From: Antedon mediterranea
Lineage: Eukaryota > Echinodermata > Crinoidea > Comatulida > Antedonidae
Direction of reading: 5' to 3'
NCBI RefSeq assembly: GCF_964355755.1
Contig: NC_092677.1
Span: forward strand, 21,982,101 to 22,046,100
DNA: 64,000 nucleotides
Below the pieces are notes generated by a model. It had not been told where the DNA came from. It saw only the letters and a list, made by a program, of their open reading frames with translations, and made no database searches. Within the stretch, counting starts at the first letter, position 1; every line of letters starts with the position of its first letter. Both the position numbers and the translations under genes were made by a program. Positions 61,001-64,000 of the stretch are shown in pieces.

Positions 61001-64000
61001 CCGATTTTACGTACAGACATCAACCTCCCTAGTTTTTACATACAAACATCGACCCTGGTTTTACATACAGGCATCGACCTAGTTTTGACGTACAGACATC
61101 GACCCCATTTTTACATACACATAATACATCGACGTCGATTTTACGTATAGACATCGACCCCGATTTTACGTGCAGACATCGAACCCGTTTTTACATACAG
61201 GTATCGACAATGATTTTACGTACAGACATCGACCTAGTTTTGAACTACAGACATCGACCACGTTTTTACGTAAAGACATCGACCCTGATTTTACGTACAG
61301 ACATGTACCTCAATTTTACGTACATAAATCGACCACAAATCAACGTAGAGACATCAACCCCAATTTTACGTACAGACATCGACAATGATTTTACGTACAG
61401 AAATCGACCTTGTTTTGACGTACATACATCGACCTAGTTTTTACGTACAGACATCGACCCCGTTCTTACATACAGACATATATCTAGTTTTTTACGTACA
61501 GAGATCGACCTAGTTTTTACCCAAGACATCGACCCCGATTTAACGTACAGACATCGACCCCGTATTTACGTACTGACATCGACCTAGTTTTTACGTACAT
61601 AGATCGACTCCGTTTAACGTACCAACATCGACCCCGTTTTTACGTACATACATCGACTCCGTTTTTATGTAAAGATATCGACACCAATTTTACGCAAAGA
61701 CAACGATCCCGATTTCACGTACAGACATCGACCCCAATTTTACGTACAGTCATCAACCCCGTTTTTACGTACATACATCAACCTCGATTTTACGTACAAA
61801 CATTGACCCCGATTTTACGTACATACATCGACCCCGATTTTACATACATACATCGACACCGATTTTACATACAGACAACGACCCCGATTTTACGTACAGA
61901 CATTGACCTAGTTTTGACGTACAGATATCTACCCCGTTTTGACGTACAGACATCGACACCAATTTTACGCAAAGACAACCACCCCGATTTCACGAATAGA
62001 CATCGATCCCGTATTTACGTACAGACATCGATCCCGTATTTACTTACAGACATCTACCTTGTTTCTACGTACAAACATCGACCCCGATTTAACGTACATA
62101 TATCGATCTCGATTATACGTACATACATCGACTCCGATTTTACATACTGTACATACATTGACCCGATTTTACGTACAGTCATCGACTCCTATTTTACGTA
62201 CAGACATCGACCTCTTTTTACGTAAAGACATCGACCCCCTTATTACATACAGATATCGACTCCGCTTTTACGTACAGACATCGACCTAGTTTTTACGTAC
62301 CGACATCGACCCTGATTTTACATACAGACATCGACCTAGTTTTGACATACCGACATCAACCTCGATTTTACGTACAGACATTGACCCTGATTTTACGTAC
62401 ATACATCGACCTCGATTTTAGGTACAGACATCGACATCGATTTTACGTACAGACGTCGACCTAGTTTTGACGTACAGACATTGACCCCGATTTCACGAAC
62501 AGACATCGATCCCCTATTTACGTACAGACATCGATCTCGTATTTATGTACAGATATCGACGCCGTTTTTACGTACAGACATCGACCCTTATTTTACGTAC
62601 ATACATCGATCCCGATTTCACGTACATACGTCGATCCCTATTTTACGTACAGAAATCGACTCCGTTTAACGTACCGACATTGACGCGGATTTTATATACA
62701 GACATCGACCTAGTTTTTACGTACAGACATCCACCTAGTTTTTAAGTACAGCCATCGGCCTAGTTTTTACTTACAGACCTCGACATAGTTTTTATGCAAT
62801 GACAGCGACACCGACTTTACGTACAGATATGGACCCCGATTTTACGTACATACATCGACCCAGTTTTTACGTACAGACATCGACCACGCTTTTACGTACA
62901 GACATCGACCCCGTTTTTACGTGCAGACATCGATCCCGTTTTGACGTACAGACATCGACCTAGTTTTGAACTACAGACATCGACATCGATCCTGATTTTA
63001 CGTATAGACATGTACCCCGATTTTACATACATACATCGACCCCGATTTTACGTACATACATTGACCCCGATTTTAGGTACAGACATCGACCCCGATTTTA
63101 CGTACAAACATCGACCCCGATTTTAAGTAAGGTCATCGACCCAGTTTTTACGTACAGACATTAACCTCGATTTTACGTACATACATCGACACCAATTTGA
63201 CATACAGACATCGACCCCGATTTTAGGTACAGACATCGACCCCGATTTTAGGTACAGACATCGACTTAGTTTTTACGTACAGCATCGATTCTGATTTTAC
63301 ATACATTCATCGACCTAGTTTTGACGTACAGACATCGACCCCGATTTTACGTACAGACATCGACCTAGTTTTTACGTACCGACATCGACCTCGATTTTAC
63401 GTGCAGACATCGACCCCGATTTTACGTACAGACATTGAACTAGCTTTGAACTACAGACATCGACTGCCTTTTTACGTACATACATCGACCTCGATTTGAC
63501 GTACAGATATCCACCCAGTTTTTTTGTACAGACATCGACCTCATTTTTACGTACAGACATCGACCTAGTTTTGAACTACAGACATCGACTCCGTTTTTAC
63601 GTACAGACATCGACCCATATTTATTAACAGACATCGACCTAGTTTTTACGTACAGACATCGACCCCGATTTTACATACAGACATCGACCCCAATTTTACG
63701 TACAGACATCGACCTAGTTTTGACGTACAGAAATCGACCGCTTTCTGACGTACAGACATCGACACCGATTTTACATAAAGACATCGACCCCGATTTCACG
63801 TACAGACATCGACCACGTTTTTACGTACTGACATCGACCCCGATTTAACATAGAGACACCGATCCCGATTTTAAGTACATACATCGACTCCGTTTAACGT
63901 ACATACATCGACCCCGACTTTACGTCCACACATCGACCCAGTTTTTACGTACAGACAGCGACACCGTTTGACGTACCGACATCAACCTCGATTTTACGTA

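Larger units (their letters stand above)
54090..64000 (+). repeat. Satellite C (25-bp unit), right block, with about 3.5 kb higher-order repeat
   Basis: About 345 units of the satellite seen at 38.47-41.74 kb, running off the window edge. A rare unit, CGACCGCTTTCTGACG, marks the order. It lies near 54420, 55293, 59382, 60055 and 63739. The interval 55293-60055 (4762 bp) minus the 1262-bp LINE insertion equals 3500 bp, and stretches 3.5 kb apart match almost base for base (for example 58436 and 61939). Frames of up to 226 codons reading FYVQTSTPILRTDIDPDFTY are repeat artefacts. Confidence 0.95.

Overview
This is an intron- and repeat-rich, AT-rich animal nuclear window with no prokaryotic gene organisation. 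The organism is not identifiable from the sequence alone. The transporter gene, the mix of transposons (Transib, MADF-carrying PIF/Harbinger-like, Kolobok-like, foldback, several LINEs and a tRNA-derived SINE) and the very frequent AGGCCTA motif fit a marine invertebrate. A deuterostome such as an echinoderm is plausible, but that is inference.

Only two host genes can be supported. (1) A small two-exon gene on the + strand (7539-7665 and 14022-14107, about 70 residues) is split by a 6.4 kb intron; I do not recognise the product. (2) A three-exon SLC32-type vesicular amino-acid transporter on the + strand (34276-34522, 35006-35157, 35445-36515; 489 residues) resembles VIAAT/VGAT.

Region 1-38.4 kb is ordinary non-coding DNA studded with transposon remains. 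These include LINE fragments (4.4, 18.3-19.5, 23.5, 26.2 and 37.5 kb) and a fossil Transib at 20760-23373, with CACAGTG ends, a 5-bp target duplication and a broken transposase related to RAG1. There is a foldback element at 27642-28830 with an 8-bp duplication, and a 1.9 kb terminal-inverted-repeat (TIR) element at 30598-32531 with another element nested in it. A Kolobok-like MITE, a SINE and several hairpin MITEs complete the set. The long intron of gene 1 holds a minisatellite present as two blocks in opposite orientation.

Region 38.47-64 kb is a satellite domain. A 25-bp satellite (C) lies at 38.47-41.74 and again from 54.09 kb to the window edge. Between the two blocks are an 80-88-bp satellite (A, 41.74-43.26 kb) and a 188-bp satellite (B, 43.26-53.45 kb). 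Two copies of one foldback transposon family, with TGTTGAACCC ends and 5-bp target duplications, sit inside B. One of these copies itself contains a 2.46 kb Harbinger-type element (TTA duplication) carrying a decayed MADF/BESS-like gene, which in turn contains half of a Kolobok-like MITE. Satellite C contains a 5'-truncated LINE with an open reverse-transcriptase fragment. A paralogous stretch 3.5 kb downstream preserves the empty insertion site, so relative ages can be read directly. The many open frames in satellite C are a consequence of a 25-bp unit lacking stops on one strand, not genes.
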